Assembly (NCBI GenBank): GCA_023818645.1
Contig: JAMWCJ010000009.1
Span: 1-38,173 of the forward strand
Source: Candidatus Omnitrophota bacterium
GTDB taxonomy: Bacteria > Ratteibacteria > UBA8468 > B48-G9 > JAFGKM01
DNA length: 38,173 nucleotides
Reading direction: 5' to 3'
Shown: piece by piece, positions 36,933 to 38,173 of the stretch
How the letters are laid out: every line of letters starts with the position of its first letter
Numbering within the stretch: the stretch's first letter is position 1
Translations under genes and position numbers: made by a program
Notes under the pieces: generated by a model
Database searches by the model: none
What the model was told of the DNA's origin: nothing
The model's input: only the letters and a program-made list of their open reading frames with translations

Positions 36933-38173
36933 TTAATCCCAGTCCTCTAAAAACTTAAAATTAGGTGTGACTTTTAATTCTTTTTCTGTTAAATAAGGTT
37001 TTAAGAGAATAGAAATAGTTATCTTATCAGTATCTTTTATATTTAAAGCAATTTTTTTTACCCCTTCATTTGGATTTTGTCCTTCTGGATTTGGACAGGA
37101 TGGAAGTGGTTTTGCAGGAAGAATTAAAAACTTTAAATTTTCAGGTTCTATTATTCTTACCAGTAAATTAGTTTCTTTTTGCTTTAAAATTGCTTCTTTC
37201 CCTTGATTTTTCAATTCTATATCACAAAAAGTATGTAAAAACCACCATATCTCTCCTTTCTCTTTTAATTCAATTTCGTCTTGAATAATTAAATATCTCT
37301 CCTTTCTGTTCATTAAAATTCCTCTCTTTATGTCCTTACCATATTTTCTATAAGCATCTGTCAAATCAGCGATTGAAAAAGAATATTCATTTTTAGAAAC
37401 AAATTTTATTATATTTGAAACTCCATCTGGTTCTTGATCCGGGCCTTTTCCTGGATTTATAACTATTGTATTATGACCCTCTGCCCTCAATCTATAATAA
37501 TCCCACCTATTTTTTCCAAAGTAACCCTGTAAATTATAATTATCTCGTCCTAAATCAATAACCCATCTATATCCTAAAGCATCAAAAACAAAACTGCCAA
37601 TATCAAGATGGGAATGACCAAAACTATTTTTACCACCTTTAAAACCAACAAATAAATCCTCAGAATCCCATCCACTCCTCATTGACACAACTTCAACATA
37701 TCTGAAATATTTATCAAGAGGTAAACCTGCTTCTTTTGGAGTTATACAATTCTCATACCAAATTAAATCAAACGGATGATATCTTGAATATTTAAATGGA
37801 TACCAAGCAAATATAGGATTTTTGAATTTCTTTGATAAATAAAACATTTGTGTTGAACGAACCGGATTTTCTCCACAATCTGCAAAATTAAATGTCTTGT
37901 TAGTAGGTCCTGTCATATAGATTGGAAAAAGTCCTGTTTTTGAAACTCCTTCATATTCCCAGAAATCAAAGTTAGAGTTTATACAATTATCAAGATATGC
38001 AAGGAAGAAAAAATTATATTCAGTTGCATATGCCCAATAACCAACCCCTTCTCCCCATCCACCATCTGGAGCAAATTCTTTCATAGCAAGTGGAAGAGAT
38101 TTCAAAATGTAATTTAAAATTTCTGAACATATCTCTGGATATTCATCTAAAAAACAGATCGCTGCTATTCCAA
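36933..38173 (-). CDS. Heparinase II/III-like polysaccharide lyase, 5' end beyond the window
   Basis: FAPDGGWGEGVGYWAYATEY, FGHSHLDIGSFVFDALGYRWVIDLG; reading frame stays open from the track start (TTG at 38105) to the window edge (...GIAAICFLDEYPEICSEILNYILK). Confidence 0.82.
   Translation of the reverse strand, partial: GIAAICFLDEYPEICSEILNYILKSLPLAMKEFAPDGGWGEGVGYWAYATEYNFFFLAYLDNCINSNFDFWEYEGVSKTGLFPIYMTGPTNKTFNFADCGENPVRSTQMFYLSKKFKNPIFAWYPFKYSRYHPFDLIWYENCITPKEAGLPLDKYFRYVEVVSMRSGWDSEDLFVGFKGGKNSFGHSHLDIGSFVFDALGYRWVIDLGRDNYNLQGYFGKNRWDYYRLRAEGHNTIVINPGKGPDQEPDGVSNIIKFVSKNEYSFSIADLTDAYRKYGKDIKRGILMNRKERYLIIQDEIELKEKGEIWWFLHTFCDIELKNQGKEAILKQKETNLLVRIIEPENLKFLILPAKPLPSCPNPEGQNPNEGVKKIALNIKDTDKITISILLKPYLTEKELKVTPNFKFLEDWD

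Noticed and set aside
1-38173. CRISPR arrays, prophage genes, toxin-antitoxin pairs, transposases
   Set aside because: No regularly spaced repeats and no ORF with such motifs seen on either strand.

Overview
The window is AT-rich and bacterial. Almost all genes lie on the minus strand in long overlapping operons; no CRISPR array, phage or transposase gene was seen. From high to low coordinate: (i) a carbohydrate/accessory block: heparinase-like lyase running off the right edge, deoxyhypusine-synthase-like protein, GH10 xylanase, TauE/SafE-like membrane protein; (ii) tRNA-Thr(UGU), dcd, macro-Nudix fusion, trpS, hisC and a divergent Zn-ADH-like gene; (iii) an operon of FGGY kinase, fchA-like, folD, [NiFe]-hydrogenase small and large subunits, maturation protease, metV and metF; (iv) an orphan FMN-binding glutamate-synthase-like gene; (v) a glutamine-centred block: purF, carA, split carB, guaA, nadE, sigma-like regulator, amtB, glnK, a class I glutamine amidotransferase, glnA and a fully split glutamate synthase; (vi) pdxJ and a membrane protein. 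The most interesting signal is non-coding. The 5' leaders of the orphan gltB-like gene and of amtB each hold two small hairpins with six-base loops (A at position 1, G at position 4, C-G closing pair). In both, the second hairpin overlaps and competes with an intrinsic terminator just upstream of the Shine-Dalgarno. This is the architecture of ANTAR-protein antitermination leaders. The nadE leader has a weaker related motif. No ANTAR protein is encoded in the window. The second main lead is the [NiFe]-hydrogenase/MetFV/folate operon, which has no Hdr or diaphorase genes. All calls are from reading the sequence; nothing was searched or folded computationally.
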